Source: Arthrobacter sp. Leaf141 (GTDB lineage: Bacteria; Actinomycetota; Actinomycetes; Actinomycetales; Micrococcaceae). From it: a DNA stretch of 64,000 nt. The notes below the pieces were generated by a model that searched no databases, was not told the DNA's origin, and worked only from the letters and a program-made list of their open reading frames with translations. Where the stretch lies: the NCBI RefSeq assembly GCF_001424565.1, contig NZ_LMOL01000024.1:22518-86517 (forward strand), read 5' to 3'. Positions within the stretch are counted from its first letter, which is position 1. Every line of letters begins with the position of its first letter. Positions 1 to 8,042 of the stretch are shown piece by piece. Position numbers and translations under genes: made by a program.

Positions 1-59
1 CCGCTGCGGCGGTCGGCAGCGTCAAGAGCTACCGCGCGGGTTATGTTCCGCAGGCGTAA
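1..59 (+). CDS. 3' end of an unidentified gene (partial)
   Basis: An open frame (codons start at base 3) enters from the left edge and ends in TAA at 57-59. The visible tail reads AAAVGSVKSYRAGYVPQA. It is too short to assign to a family. It is listed only because the frame is open and the composition is coding-like; it could be chance. Confidence 0.25.
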   Translation, partial: AAAVGSVKSYRAGYVPQA

Positions 60-85
60 GCCAAGAGTGAACTGCAGGCCTGGAC

Positions 86-253
86 TTAGCCCTCCACAAT
101 GGTCAGTTGGTTGATTACAAATTCGTTGCGCTGAAGCATTTTCAATTTTTCGCGTTCCGCGTCGTTGGCATGAGCTTCTATGAGGACCCGAACAAACCGT
201 TCAAGGTCCGGAACGGCCGACTTCTCCCGATGTTCCCAGTGCTCGTTGCTCGA
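86..253 (-). pseudogene. Remnant of an unidentified coding sequence
   Basis: On the minus strand, between an upstream TAG (254-256) and a TAA (86-88), a 55-codon frame reads protein-like, ending in NEFVINQLTIVEG and containing FVRVLIEAHANDAERE. It has no ATG, GTG or TTG near its 5' end, so it looks like the 3' stump of a deleted gene. The plus-strand frame over the same bases (107-292, TTG start) looks less protein-like. No family recognised. Confidence 0.3.
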
Positions 254-305
254 CTAACGACATATCCGCCCATGGCTCGGCTTATAAGATAAGGGCTCGA
301 AGGTT

Positions 306-326
306 TTGACCCTGTTCAAGGGTCAA
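306..326. promoter_or_regulatory. Inverted repeat upstream of the Mrr-like gene
   Basis: A perfect 8-bp inverted repeat, TTGACCCT / AGGGTCAA with a 5-bp spacer, sits about 27 bp before the ATG at 353. It could be an operator for a repressor or a short RNA hairpin in the leader. The ribosome-binding sequence GGGGAG follows closely before the ATG. Seen in sequence; function inferred. Confidence 0.4.
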
Positions 327-352
327 CGAGCAGCGTTTAGACGGGGAGCATA

Positions 353-3300
353 ATGACGGGCTGGCAATCCTTGTCTTTGGCATCTTCTTTGTATGCCCCG
401 CCCTTAGCACCTACGCCGGCGCCGGTCATGGGGAAGCTTGAGGAACTCCCGTTCAACTCGTTGACGTGGGAGAATTTCGAGCGCCTTCAACTGAGAATGA
501 TGCGCGACGTTGAAGGCCTGCGTGACGCCCAGATGTACGGAGATCGTGGTCAGTCCCAACTCGGTCTCGACATCGTTGCGCTGGCACCGGATGGTGCGGG
601 TGTCGCCCTCCAGAGCAAGAACTACAAACATTTCTATGCCTCCCAGTTGGAGGCCGCTGTAAAGAAGTTCCGCACGACGAAGCGTCCCTTTGAGGTGGAT
701 CGCCTGATCATCGGTGTTGCCTGTGCTGTCAAGAGCACGGGTGCGATCGACGAGCTGTCAGTACAGCGAAAGGCGCTCCACCCGATCGTCCTCGAGCTTT
801 GGGATGCACAGGAGCTCTCAACGCTCCTGCGGAATCGCCCTGAGATTGTCATCGAGTACTTCGGGATGCCGACCGCCGAAGCGTTCTGCCTACCGTTCAA
901 GATCAACGTCGCGCTCGTGCCGTCCGGTGACGCAGCCGCGGTTCGCGAGGCGATCGCGCGGACACCCGAAGTGTCCACTGGTGCGAAGCAGGTCTTCGAT
1001 AAGGCGGCAGCGACTACTGACGCAAAGCAGGCACTCTCGTTGATTGGAGAGGGACAAGCGATCCTCCGGGATGCAGGATTTGGGCCTCATGCTGCGTTGC
1101 ACGACAAGGAGCGCATCCGTCTTCTGGCGCGCGTCGGCCAGGCGGATGAGGCGGCTCGACAGATACTTGATGACTTCTGGGCGGCCCTCGATCAAGGTCT
1201 CTCCGCGACGGCGCACATGACGCAATCTCGCCTCGATGAGTTATCGAAACTCACGCCCAATAACGAAAAGGTGGCCCTCTACCTTAAGGTGATCGAGGCA
1301 GCTATAAGTCTGTACTCAAACCCACTCGGCTACGTTCCGGATGTCGATACCTTGCGGCAGGGGGATCCCACAGACCAGCTGCGTCTTGTCCTGCTTGCCG
1401 GGGAGACGGCACTTGCCGGGGATCAAACGGAGTGGTTGGTGGAGTCCGCGCCGACCCTGTCGGAGTTCTCACGGCTCGCGCCCATCGACGAGGTGCTACG
1501 TACACGGCTGCGGCTCCTCATTGCAGAAACCACGGCAGACTGGTCCGAGATACTCACCGATGCTCGAAAGTTGAAGCTCGGCTACGGACTGTCGGGCTTG
1601 GTGATCGCTCGTCATGCACGCACCCTCGCCCTGAATCAGAAGTTCGAGGAGGCAGATCTGGCCTGGGATGACGCCTCCGGCTTGGCCTCGTTGGCCGGGC
1701 AATGGGGCGAAGCTTCGACATGGATTTTCAGTCGTCGGTCCTTCCGCTCGCGGTGGAACCCGTTCACGAGCAACGAGCTTCTGCCCCTACAAACGGCGAT
1801 CCGCGAGATGGGTACTTCTACGCCGCTCGTTCCCACGTCGGACACCGCCTATGAGGACGCATTGTCGGCGTTGAGCGATCAAAACTTTCGTCCTGCCGCC
1901 ATCTCGGCTCAGCGCGCCCTGCGTGATGCCGCAACAACGAGTGACTGGGTCGGAGAGGAACGCGCAAGAAAAGTGCTCGCATCGATCCTTATGGAGTCGG
2001 ACGAGGCCACACTCTCCGCTCGCCACCTTGCCCGAGCTGGAGCCATCAAGGCGATCGAATCGCTCGGAAAGTCTTTCCCCCTTGAGTTCATCGACATCAC
2101 CGACGACCTGGATGCGCCAAACTACTGGATGGTCGGCGCAACCTACCGCCTCATTGCCGCGCAGGCAGACCTCATTCCAGACACCTTGGTCGATCGCATC
2201 GCCGAATGCATCACCGACGAGTTGGATGCTGCGGATACCGGGAGTCGACCGGACTTGCGCTCGTTCACGACGTCTCGATATAACAACGCGCTCAAGGCGC
2301 TAGGGGGCTTGGCAGACCGCATCGACGCCGCTTCCGCCGAGGCTGTTCTGGCTCATTTCGAGAAGCAGCCCGAAGTCACGGAAAACCACTACCGCTACCA
2401 CGATGACGATGAGGCGCTGGCTGTGGCGAAGATCGCGCTCAGTCATCCCTCACTTACTGCGCGCGCCATCGCACACCTTGTGCCTCTCTTGGGACGTGCA
2501 CAGGGGGCGCGAAGCGGCATCGCTCGCGATGCAATAGCCAAGAACCAACCGCTTGCTCAGGACGCCCTCACCGTGCTTGCCGAGGCTGGAAATCATTGGG
2601 CGCGGGAGACCCTTGCCCTCAACGACAACAAACACGTCGACCCTACCGTTGCTGCCGAGGCATTGGCGCGGCTTACGACACCGCTTACATATGTGGCGGG
2701 CGTGTACAGCCTTGGGACCAACGCGGTTGGAGACTCGCTCCTCATCGGCGACTTTCCCACGAAGTCGATCGATGCTGCCGTCTCCGAACTCCTCGTCCGC
2801 GCGGACCACCCCCACATCAGTTCCACCGACCGCGGCGAATACCTGATCGCCGCCACCAATCTCGGCGGCCAGCTTGATCAAGTTCAGCGGGACAAATACT
2901 TCGAGGTCGCAATGCGACTAGCCACATCCCCCACACCCTCCGACCACGACGGTCTCAACGAACAGTTCACACACAAACTAGGGGGCGTCCGCATGAATGG
3001 GATGCCCCGCGGTAGTCGTGGAGAAGCACTCTTCCTGGCCGCGACCCTCGCCACGAACGAGAGCCAACGCAACGAGGTGAGGAGAGTCATCTACTCGCTT
3101 CTAGGCGAGAAAGCCGATTACTGGCCGACTCGCGCGCTGCAGCGAATCGGCGACACCGTAATGGATGATCTGGCGTTCCTGGCCAGCCAAGGATGGGCGA
3201 TTCGAAGCCTCGCAGCAACGTTGTGGGCTGACCACGGCGAACCAGTCCACCTCGGCGAACGTCTGGCGCGGGATCCCGATGTCCGCGTCCGCCGCGCCTT

Positions 3301-3418
3301 GGCGCGCGCGCTGGCCCAGCTATCCCCGGAAGCTCACAGTGTTGTTCGTGACCAGTTAGCTGCGGATCCCGCGCACAGCGTTCGAACGGCACTGACCACA
3401 ACGTCGATCCCTTCCTAG
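353..3418 (+). CDS. Mrr-like PD-(D/E)XK nuclease fused to a long helical-repeat region
   Basis: A 1021-residue protein. Residues about 35-170 look like a restriction-endonuclease-like fold: WENFERL (Glu40), GQSQLGLDIVAL (Asp73) and LQSKNY (Gln87-x-Lys89), the D...QxK arrangement of Mrr-family nucleases. The remaining 850 residues are alanine- and leucine-rich helices resembling TPR/HEAT repeats; the last 60 residues (DPDVRVRRALARALAQL, then SVRTALTT) are clearly HEAT-like. I recognise no complete match to a named defence family. The plausible role is DNA cleavage triggered by a sensor or scaffold, as in other nuclease-repeat defence proteins. ATG at 353 is preceded by GGGGAG at good spacing and by an inverted repeat. 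The gene stands alone; its neighbour 3433-4017 is convergent. Nuclease domain is fairly sure, biological role is inference. Confidence 0.7.
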   Translation: MTGWQSLSLASSLYAPPLAPTPAPVMGKLEELPFNSLTWENFERLQLRMMRDVEGLRDAQMYGDRGQSQLGLDIVALAPDGAGVALQSKNYKHFYASQLEAAVKKFRTTKRPFEVDRLIIGVACAVKSTGAIDELSVQRKALHPIVLELWDAQELSTLLRNRPEIVIEYFGMPTAEAFCLPFKINVALVPSGDAAAVREAIARTPEVSTGAKQVFDKAAATTDAKQALSLIGEGQAILRDAGFGPHAALHDKERIRLLARVGQADEAARQILDDFWAALDQGLSATAHMTQSRLDELSKLTPNNEKVALYLKVIEAAISLYSNPLGYVPDVDTLRQGDPTDQLRLVLLAGETALAGDQTEWLVESAPTLSEFSRLAPIDEVLRTRLRLLIAETTADWSEILTDARKLKLGYGLSGLVIARHARTLALNQKFEEADLAWDDASGLASLAGQWGEASTWIFSRRSFRSRWNPFTSNELLPLQTAIREMGTSTPLVPTSDTAYEDALSALSDQNFRPAAISAQRALRDAATTSDWVGEERARKVLASILMESDEATLSARHLARAGAIKAIESLGKSFPLEFIDITDDLDAPNYWMVGATYRLIAAQADLIPDTLVDRIAECITDELDAADTGSRPDLRSFTTSRYNNALKALGGLADRIDAASAEAVLAHFEKQPEVTENHYRYHDDDEALAVAKIALSHPSLTARAIAHLVPLLGRAQGARSGIARDAIAKNQPLAQDALTVLAEAGNHWARETLALNDNKHVDPTVAAEALARLTTPLTYVAGVYSLGTNAVGDSLLIGDFPTKSIDAAVSELLVRADHPHISSTDRGEYLIAATNLGGQLDQVQRDKYFEVAMRLATSPTPSDHDGLNEQFTHKLGGVRMNGMPRGSRGEALFLAATLATNESQRNEVRRVIYSLLGEKADYWPTRALQRIGDTVMDDLAFLASQGWAIRSLAATLWADHGEPVHLGERLARDPDVRVRRALARALAQLSPEAHSVVRDQLAADPAHSVRTALTTTSIPS

Positions 3419-3432
3419 CCCCAATCGTGGGT

Positions 3433-4017
3433 CTATGTCGCTGATTCCAGTGGGTAGTCGTTGATGGGTCGAGGCACTTCGAGATGGTCGAAGGGGTGTC
3501 CCGGGAGCTCCTCGAGTGATCCGTCGGCACGGCGCACCCAGAAGGTCCCCACTGCATCTTTGAAAGCGATCTCCGCGCCGGCTCGTGCGTGCATACCGCG
3601 CCAGCCTTCTACCACTCGAAAGCGCCATGTTCCCGGTGAAATCACAAACGTCTCCTTGCGAAGCGAGAACCCGTAGCTGGCGTGTTCGGCTACTTGCTCG
3701 CTCGTCCGCGCGCCAGCTCCTTGAACACGCACAAGACTTACAACTGCGTCGTAGACGGGCAGTCGAGAGTCGTTTCGGACAATGAGAGAGTCGTAGCCGC
3801 GGCAGTTGGCTTCCGTCTCTATGCTGAAGCCTCCGTACCAAGCAGCGACTGACTCGGCTTGCGACTTGCGCGCCTGCTGCGCCGTTCTTAGTTCGGCGGC
3901 TCGTCTCTGGTTTCGTTCGTTCTGCAGGCCAACAAAGGCGAACACGAGTGCACCGGTGGTTGCGACTGCCCGGCCCAAGTTGCCAAATCTCCGACGTCCA
4001 TGCCGCCAAAATAGCAT
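3433..4017 (-). CDS. Hypothetical membrane-anchored protein
   Basis: A 194-residue protein with one N-terminal hydrophobic segment (about residues 14-30, AVATTGALVFAFVGL) followed by a soluble domain beginning with a charged helix rich in Arg, Glu and Ala. The middle, FSIETEANCRGYDSLIVRN, and later strands suggest a beta-rich periplasm- or cytoplasm-facing domain. No catalytic motif recognised. It is convergent with the Mrr-like gene, 15 bp apart, so the two are separately transcribed. Confidence 0.6.
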   Translation of the reverse strand: MLFWRHGRRRFGNLGRAVATTGALVFAFVGLQNERNQRRAAELRTAQQARKSQAESVAAWYGGFSIETEANCRGYDSLIVRNDSRLPVYDAVVSLVRVQGAGARTSEQVAEHASYGFSLRKETFVISPGTWRFRVVEGWRGMHARAGAEIAFKDAVGTFWVRRADGSLEELPGHPFDHLEVPRPINDYPLESAT

Positions 4018-4579
4018 TCAGGTTTCGCTGAGGATCCAATTGGGGCTCGGACGCGCGGCTCCGGAGTTGACGTCCAGCGAGTGCCATTTGTCATGGCTGC
4101 CAGTTCCCGCAGGCTGGTTCTGATCTTTTCCTGGGAGTAATTTCGACGACCGGGTGCGCCCGGAAAAATCTGCTCCTGGTCTCTAATCGCAGCCACGTCC
4201 ATATCGCATTTTCACGCACACCGGCCATAACGTTCCCAGGTGAAGGGTGTTGCCCTTCCCGTCGATGGTTCTCAAGGGCTGCCGCGGGGGCCGCCGCAGC
4301 CGGTGCCGGCCGCGTCTCTCTGCTAGCGGGCGGTCTTGGTTTCCGCCGACGACGGTCCCGCCGGGGTGATGGTCTGGTAGGGCTGTCCCCGGCCATGGTC
4401 CTAAGTGAAGTTGGTGGTTTGTACCTGCTGCCGGCCGTGGATGCAGCCTAGGCAGGCGTCCCCGCCTGAAAGGTTTCCCAGCGCGGACTGGATGGACTCA
4501 CCGCAGCTGGCTAGCGCTGCTGCAGCCGAGTGGAGCGGAGCGGCCCATAACCGCCGCGCCGATCTTCTGTCATTCGGTC
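4018..4579. other. Gene-poor gap left of the integrase remnant
   Basis: About 560 bp without a convincing gene. Frames open on both strands are Arg/Pro/Ala-rich and look like GC-driven noise. No insertion-sequence ends or tRNA gene were recognised, so the attachment site expected next to the integrase 3' end is not visible. Confidence 0.5.
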
Positions 4580-5241
4580 TCAGTCGCCGTGGCGTCCCGT
4601 TGAAAAGAGCTGATCCTGTCGGGCCGTGTGGAGCGCGCCGGCGACCGTGTCCAAGTCATCCTCGAACAAGTCGGCGTAGCGGTCCAGCGTCATAGCTGCA
4701 GAGGCATGCCCGAGCATCCGCTGCAGCACTTTGATGTTCGCTCCTGCGCTGATGGCAAGGGAGGCTGCTGTGTGCCTTAGATCGTGGGGTGTCAGCGTGG
4801 GGTGTCAGCGTGGGGAACGCCGGGTCGTTGGCTTGCGCACGCTTCCGGGCCGCCCCGAACCAACCGCTGAGGGCATTTCCGGGGCGAAGATAACTCACAC
4901 CGTCGCCCCGAAGAAGGGAATGACTCTCCTTGCCGGCGCAGGCGGCTTTAACGGCCGGCGCCAAAAACGCTGGGTAAACAACGGAACGGATCTCATGTGT
5001 CTTGGGTGTACCGATCACCATCTTGCCATTGACATTCACGGCGTTCTCTACGATCAGAGCCCGCCGCGCTGACGGGTCCACGTGGCCGACCCGCTGGCCG
5101 GTGGCCTCACCCCATCGGAGCCCGGTGTAGGCCAGGAACCGAACGAAATCCGGGTATTTTGGATTCCAATGCGAGGGCTTCCACCTGGCTGTGCGTCAGA
5201 TACGCACGGGGGCGGCTCGTCTTTCGAGCGATTTTCACGCC
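4580..5241 (-). pseudogene. Tyrosine-recombinase integrase, 5'-truncated and frameshifted twice
   Basis: Reading across frames restores the C-terminal catalytic half of a phage/ICE tyrosine integrase: SRPRAYLTHSQVEALA, then LAYTGLRWGEATG (first catalytic Arg), GTPKTHEIRSV, LTPHDLRHTAAS (HxLR box), MLGHASAAMTLDRYAD (catalytic His and Tyr), stop at 4580-4582. Two lesions break it. One is an extra base in the TTTT run at 5157-5160. The other is a 13-bp tandem duplication at 4784-4809 that disrupts the HxLR box. The core-binding N-terminal part is missing beyond about 5241, where a plus-strand gene takes over. It is the same family as the integrase at 32481-33614, though clearly diverged from it. 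Confidence 0.85.
4784..4809. repeat. 13-bp perfect tandem duplication inside the integrase remnant
   Basis: GTGGGGTGTCAGC occurs at 4784-4796 and again at 4797-4809, followed by a partial third copy (GTGGGG). Removing one copy restores the frame and the expected LTPHDLRHTAAS box, so this slippage-type duplication is an inactivating mutation rather than a functional repeat. Confidence 0.9.
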
Positions 5242-5569
5242 ACTATCCCCAAAACAAATCGTGTGGCTGGCTGACCTTGGCCAGAAGCGGCCGGAGCTCA
5301 CGGTTAATTACGCGGAGGGGATCAGCGCGCACTCCAGCCCCCCACAGCTGGTTACAGAGCGAATCGAGGCCAGGGAGTGGGAGCGAATCCGGGCGGAGGA
5401 AAATCGCAGGCTTGAAGAACAGATGCGAAAGAGCATGGCACGGTCGTGCCCGAGATGTGAAAGTGCACCAGGCGCGGCCTGCCGCAGCAGGGCAGGAACC
5501 GAGACAACTATGCACAAGGGAAGATACACAATCCTGCCGCGAACAAGCCAAAGTGTTCGCCGCGGATAG
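5159..5569 (+). CDS. Small protein with a C-terminal zinc-finger-like motif
   Basis: A 136-residue frame opening at a TTG at 5159. The first 30 or so residues overlap the integrase remnant on the other strand, so the true start is probably downstream. Residues 80-100 form a charged helix (ERIEAREWERIRAEENRR). The C-terminal part has CPRCESAPGAACRS followed by TTMHKGRY, the C-x2-C...C...H spacing of the small zinc-binding domain common in actinobacterial phage and mobile-element proteins. The stop codon TAG is immediately followed by an ATG (5570) of the next frame, suggesting co-transcription with the EspR-like regulator. Function likely nucleic-acid binding, by analogy only. Confidence 0.55.
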   Translation: MDSNARASTWLCVRYARGRLVFRAIFTPLSPKQIVWLADLGQKRPELTVNYAEGISAHSSPPQLVTERIEAREWERIRAEENRRLEEQMRKSMARSCPRCESAPGAACRSRAGTETTMHKGRYTILPRTSQSVRRG

Positions 5570-6048
5570 ATGGCACCGTTCAATCGTTTGGCACAGCAAC
5601 GACCTGGAGTTGTATACGTGGAAGCTTCTGATCTGACCCCTGAGCATGACCGTGGGCGGCGACTGTCCGAGACGCTTGCCCGGAAAGTCGAACTGCTCTT
5701 GGACGCCATCCCGGCTGAGAACGGAAAGGCGTTCGATTATCCGGCAGTTCGCGACGCGGCCCAAGCGTACGGCCTCTACGTCTCCTGGGAACGGTGGGAC
5801 CGGCTGAAAGCCGGCAAGGAGCAACCCTCCCGGAGGAGTTCTTGCACGCCCTGGCAGCGGTGTTCGGCGTTAGCCCTGAATACCTGTTGGAGGAGAACGG
5901 ACCCCACTCCGAGCGCGTCGAGGCGGAACTTATTCTGCTCCGCAGTATGCGCCGCGCAGGCGTGCGCAATTTTCATGCGTGTCAGAGCGCTCAGGTTGGT
6001 GCAGCGACGCTTCGTGAAATAGCCGGAATTCTGGATGAACTTGACTGA
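5570..6048 (+). pseudogene. EspR-like XRE-family regulator, frameshifted
   Basis: Two overlapping frames make one protein. The first (ATG 5570, or more likely GTG 5618) reads RRLSETLARKVELLLDAIP and then YVSWERWDRLKAGKEQ. The second continues TLPEEFLHALAAVFGVSPEYLLEE and ends in LREIAGILDELD. Together they give an N-terminal helix-turn-helix and a C-terminal helical dimerisation region laid out like mycobacterial EspR. Restoring one A in the CAA at about 5822-5824 joins the frames (KEQ-TLPEE). It is either a real 1-nt deletion or an assembly error. It is followed after 38 bp by a membrane protein gene. Confidence 0.7.
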
Positions 6049-6086
6049 GCCTCCACCATCCTGCAGTGACAAAGGATGCCCCTGCT

Positions 6087-6836
6087 ATGAATACAGACAC
6101 GATGCTGCGGGTACTCACAGCTGCTCCCCATGAGACCCCAATGGCGGAAGGCTCTGGGTGGTGGACGCAGATCTCAGCGTTCACATCCATCGCCCTCTCC
6201 GCGACCGTATTCGGGGCCGCGGTTGTTGTATTGCTGAACCTGCGGCGTCAAACGAGGGCTATCTTTGGCAAAGCGGCAACCCATACCGGCAGGCTGAGGT
6301 GGAGGCGTGAGGCGAACGACAGGGCCGAATGGATTCGGCGCACCCAGTGGGCCCTAGGGGCTGCTGCCTCCACCAACGACACGATGTACTTCTGCGGCAC
6401 CACGATTCTTGAGGCGCTGGCCCGTAGTGATCTGACCGGTCCCGAGGACAAGTCGATCCTCGACTCTGTCTGGGCAGGCTCGTACACGAAGATGCACGAC
6501 GGTGAGATTCGGCAGCTCATTGCGGAATGCAGGGGTGCGCTCGCGCGGGACAAACTCGCAGCCAACCGCCGAGACGAAGAGCAGGATCTGTCGGCAACCG
6601 GAGAAAACGAAGCAATGCAACGAAGTCTTGCGGGCAACGCCACAAGAGCCGTCCCGGCAAAGACGAATCAGGTCTTCGCCACGCTGCGCCGCGAAATCCT
6701 CGCGGCTCGGCTGAAAGTCACCCTCGACGAACAACTGCGCCGCGAGACGTCGCCGACGGTGAAGCGACTGGCGGGGATGAAACTGCCGCCGATCGCCGGG
6801 CCGCACCAGCGTGGTGGATCACCAAGCAGATACTGA
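6087..6836 (+). CDS. Hypothetical single-pass membrane protein
   Basis: About 249 residues from the ATG at 6087, which has AAAGGA upstream; a GTG at 6066 is also in frame. One transmembrane segment at about residues 24-48 (STALSATVFGAAVVVLLNL-like) is followed by a basic segment and a long helical cytosolic domain with Arg/Glu-rich helices. No enzyme motif found. Position directly behind the EspR-like regulator suggests one transcription unit. It may be cargo of the same decayed element as the upstream integrase. Confidence 0.55.
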   Translation: MNTDTMLRVLTAAPHETPMAEGSGWWTQISAFTSIALSATVFGAAVVVLLNLRRQTRAIFGKAATHTGRLRWRREANDRAEWIRRTQWALGAAASTNDTMYFCGTTILEALARSDLTGPEDKSILDSVWAGSYTKMHDGEIRQLIAECRGALARDKLAANRRDEEQDLSATGENEAMQRSLAGNATRAVPAKTNQVFATLRREILAARLKVTLDEQLRRETSPTVKRLAGMKLPPIAGPHQRGGSPSRY

Positions 6837-6882
6837 AGTGCTGACCAGCTCCCGGATTAAACGAAGGACATCCTGGTTTAGG

Positions 6883-6935
6883 CCCCGACGTTGAGCGGGG
6901 AATCCCCGCGGTGTCCCGAGCCGACGCTGGCTCGG
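6883..6935. terminator. Two adjacent GC-rich hairpins
   Basis: CCCCG/CGGGG (6883-6900) and CCGAGCC/GGCTCGG (6916-6935) lie between the 3' ends of the membrane protein gene and the antitoxin gene. They could terminate either convergent transcript. Neither has a T-run, so the call is tentative. Confidence 0.35.
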
Positions 6936-6986
6936 CAGGGAGGCGCAGGCCGCTCAGTCCAAGCTACGGCAAGTCCGGCTACTGCA

Positions 6987-7229
6987 CTAAGGCTTGTGCT
7001 CGGCAGCTTTTTCCTTGCGGGCGGATCCGAGAGCGGACATGAGCCGGTGAGCGTTGACGGGGGAGCGGAGCAGGTAGCTTGTCTCCACCAACGCGTCGTG
7101 CTCCGCCTTTGACATTAGAACCGCAGATCCATGCCTTGACACGATCTCAACCTCGATGCGGTCGAGGTTTACACGCTCGATGAGGCGGACAAGATCACGG
7201 CGGGCTGCGCTCGTTGACATGGACATCAT
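6987..7229 (-). CDS. Phd/YefM-type antitoxin, apparently without its toxin
   Basis: An 80-residue protein with the Phd/YefM architecture: N-terminal DNA-binding part STSAARRDLVRLIERVNLD, then the characteristic IEIVSRHGSAVLMSKAEHDAL-like beta turn, then ETSYLLRSPVNAHRLM. In complete loci a YoeB or RelE-type toxin follows within a few bases. Here the next 150 bp on the same strand hold only hairpins. AGGAGGTAATG precedes the cluster of three possible ATG starts (7229, 7226, 7220). Copies of GTAC upstream (in TTGTACGAGACATGCTAGTAC) resemble autoregulatory sites of this family. It may protect against a toxin elsewhere or be a relic. Confidence 0.75.
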   Translation of the reverse strand: MMSMSTSAARRDLVRLIERVNLDRIEVEIVSRHGSAVLMSKAEHDALVETSYLLRSPVNAHRLMSALGSARKEKAAEHKP

Positions 7230-7308
7230 TACCTCCTGGTTGTACGAGACATGCTAGTACCAGGACTTTGTGCCCGGGTGCCGCACAGAGACGGCTTAGC
7301 AGCCGGGC

Positions 7309-7965
7309 CTATGCCTCGCGATTGCGCATGTACAGCCAGATGGCGTGGTCCAGAATGCGCGGATCGACGCCGAGCTCGGGGGCCGCGGCGTTCATCAGGC
7401 GGCGCACGTATTCCGTACACTGCTGCACGGGACTTTCGAGAACGAGCTCCACGAAACCCTTGACCCATTCGTCAGGCTTCACGTCTTCGACGCCGATCAG
7501 CATCGTGAAGTAGTACCAGGTCACCGGGCCGAGCCCAGGGACGTTCACATATGCAGCCTTCTGGCCAGGATCCTTGGGATCGATGTCGGCAGCTGCTTCA
7601 ACGCCGATGTCCGAGAGGGTGCGAGCAGCCTTGACGATCGCGGCAGCTTTTGTTCCGGCGCCCGTCACCTGATGGTTTTGCAGGACGTCGGCAAGCTTTA
7701 CCGCGTCGAAATCGGCGAGACGTGACAGGGAATTCGGGGCTTGATCGCCTAGGGCATCCTTGTAGCGGCGCACCGCGGCACGGACGCCGGTGTCGGCTTT
7801 GCCGTAGCGGGCCCTGATAGACAGGACGGCGTCGATAAGCGCCGCTTCGACCTGATCCGGGTAACCGCCCGGCCATTCCGGGAACGGTTTCTGCAGGCGG
7901 GAGTCTACTCCGGCCAGTACTATCTTCAGGTCTTGGTCAAAGTCGCGTGCAGCGGTGTCGGTCAT
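7309..7965 (-). CDS. HhH-GPD-like DNA glycosylase-family protein
   Basis: A 218-residue all-helical protein. Residues about 143-170, NVPGLGPVTWYYFTMLIG followed by EDVKPDEWV, match the helix-hairpin-helix plus downstream Asp of the HhH-GPD superfamily (LPGVG...D), in which the hairpin grips the DNA backbone and the Asp drives base excision. It lacks an iron-sulphur Cys cluster. It is shorter and more divergent than Nth, MutY or AlkA, so the substrate base cannot be named. It lies 77 bp downstream of the UDG-like gene on the same strand, suggesting an operon of two glycosylase-like proteins. Family call fairly good; activity is inferred. Confidence 0.6.
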   Translation of the reverse strand: MTDTAARDFDQDLKIVLAGVDSRLQKPFPEWPGGYPDQVEAALIDAVLSIRARYGKADTGVRAAVRRYKDALGDQAPNSLSRLADFDAVKLADVLQNHQVTGAGTKAAAIVKAARTLSDIGVEAAADIDPKDPGQKAAYVNVPGLGPVTWYYFTMLIGVEDVKPDEWVKGFVELVLESPVQQCTEYVRRLMNAAAPELGVDPRILDHAIWLYMRNREA

Positions 7966-8042
7966 GGGTCCCCCGGGTCGTCGTCGGCCGCCGTTCGGCG
8001 GCCTCCTTCGTATTTATACACGACAGGCTCCGGGTCACAGGT

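Noticed and set aside
4784..4815. Possible CRISPR-like or regulatory short repeat
   Set aside because: Only two adjacent copies without spacers; it is a frameshifting duplication in an integrase gene.
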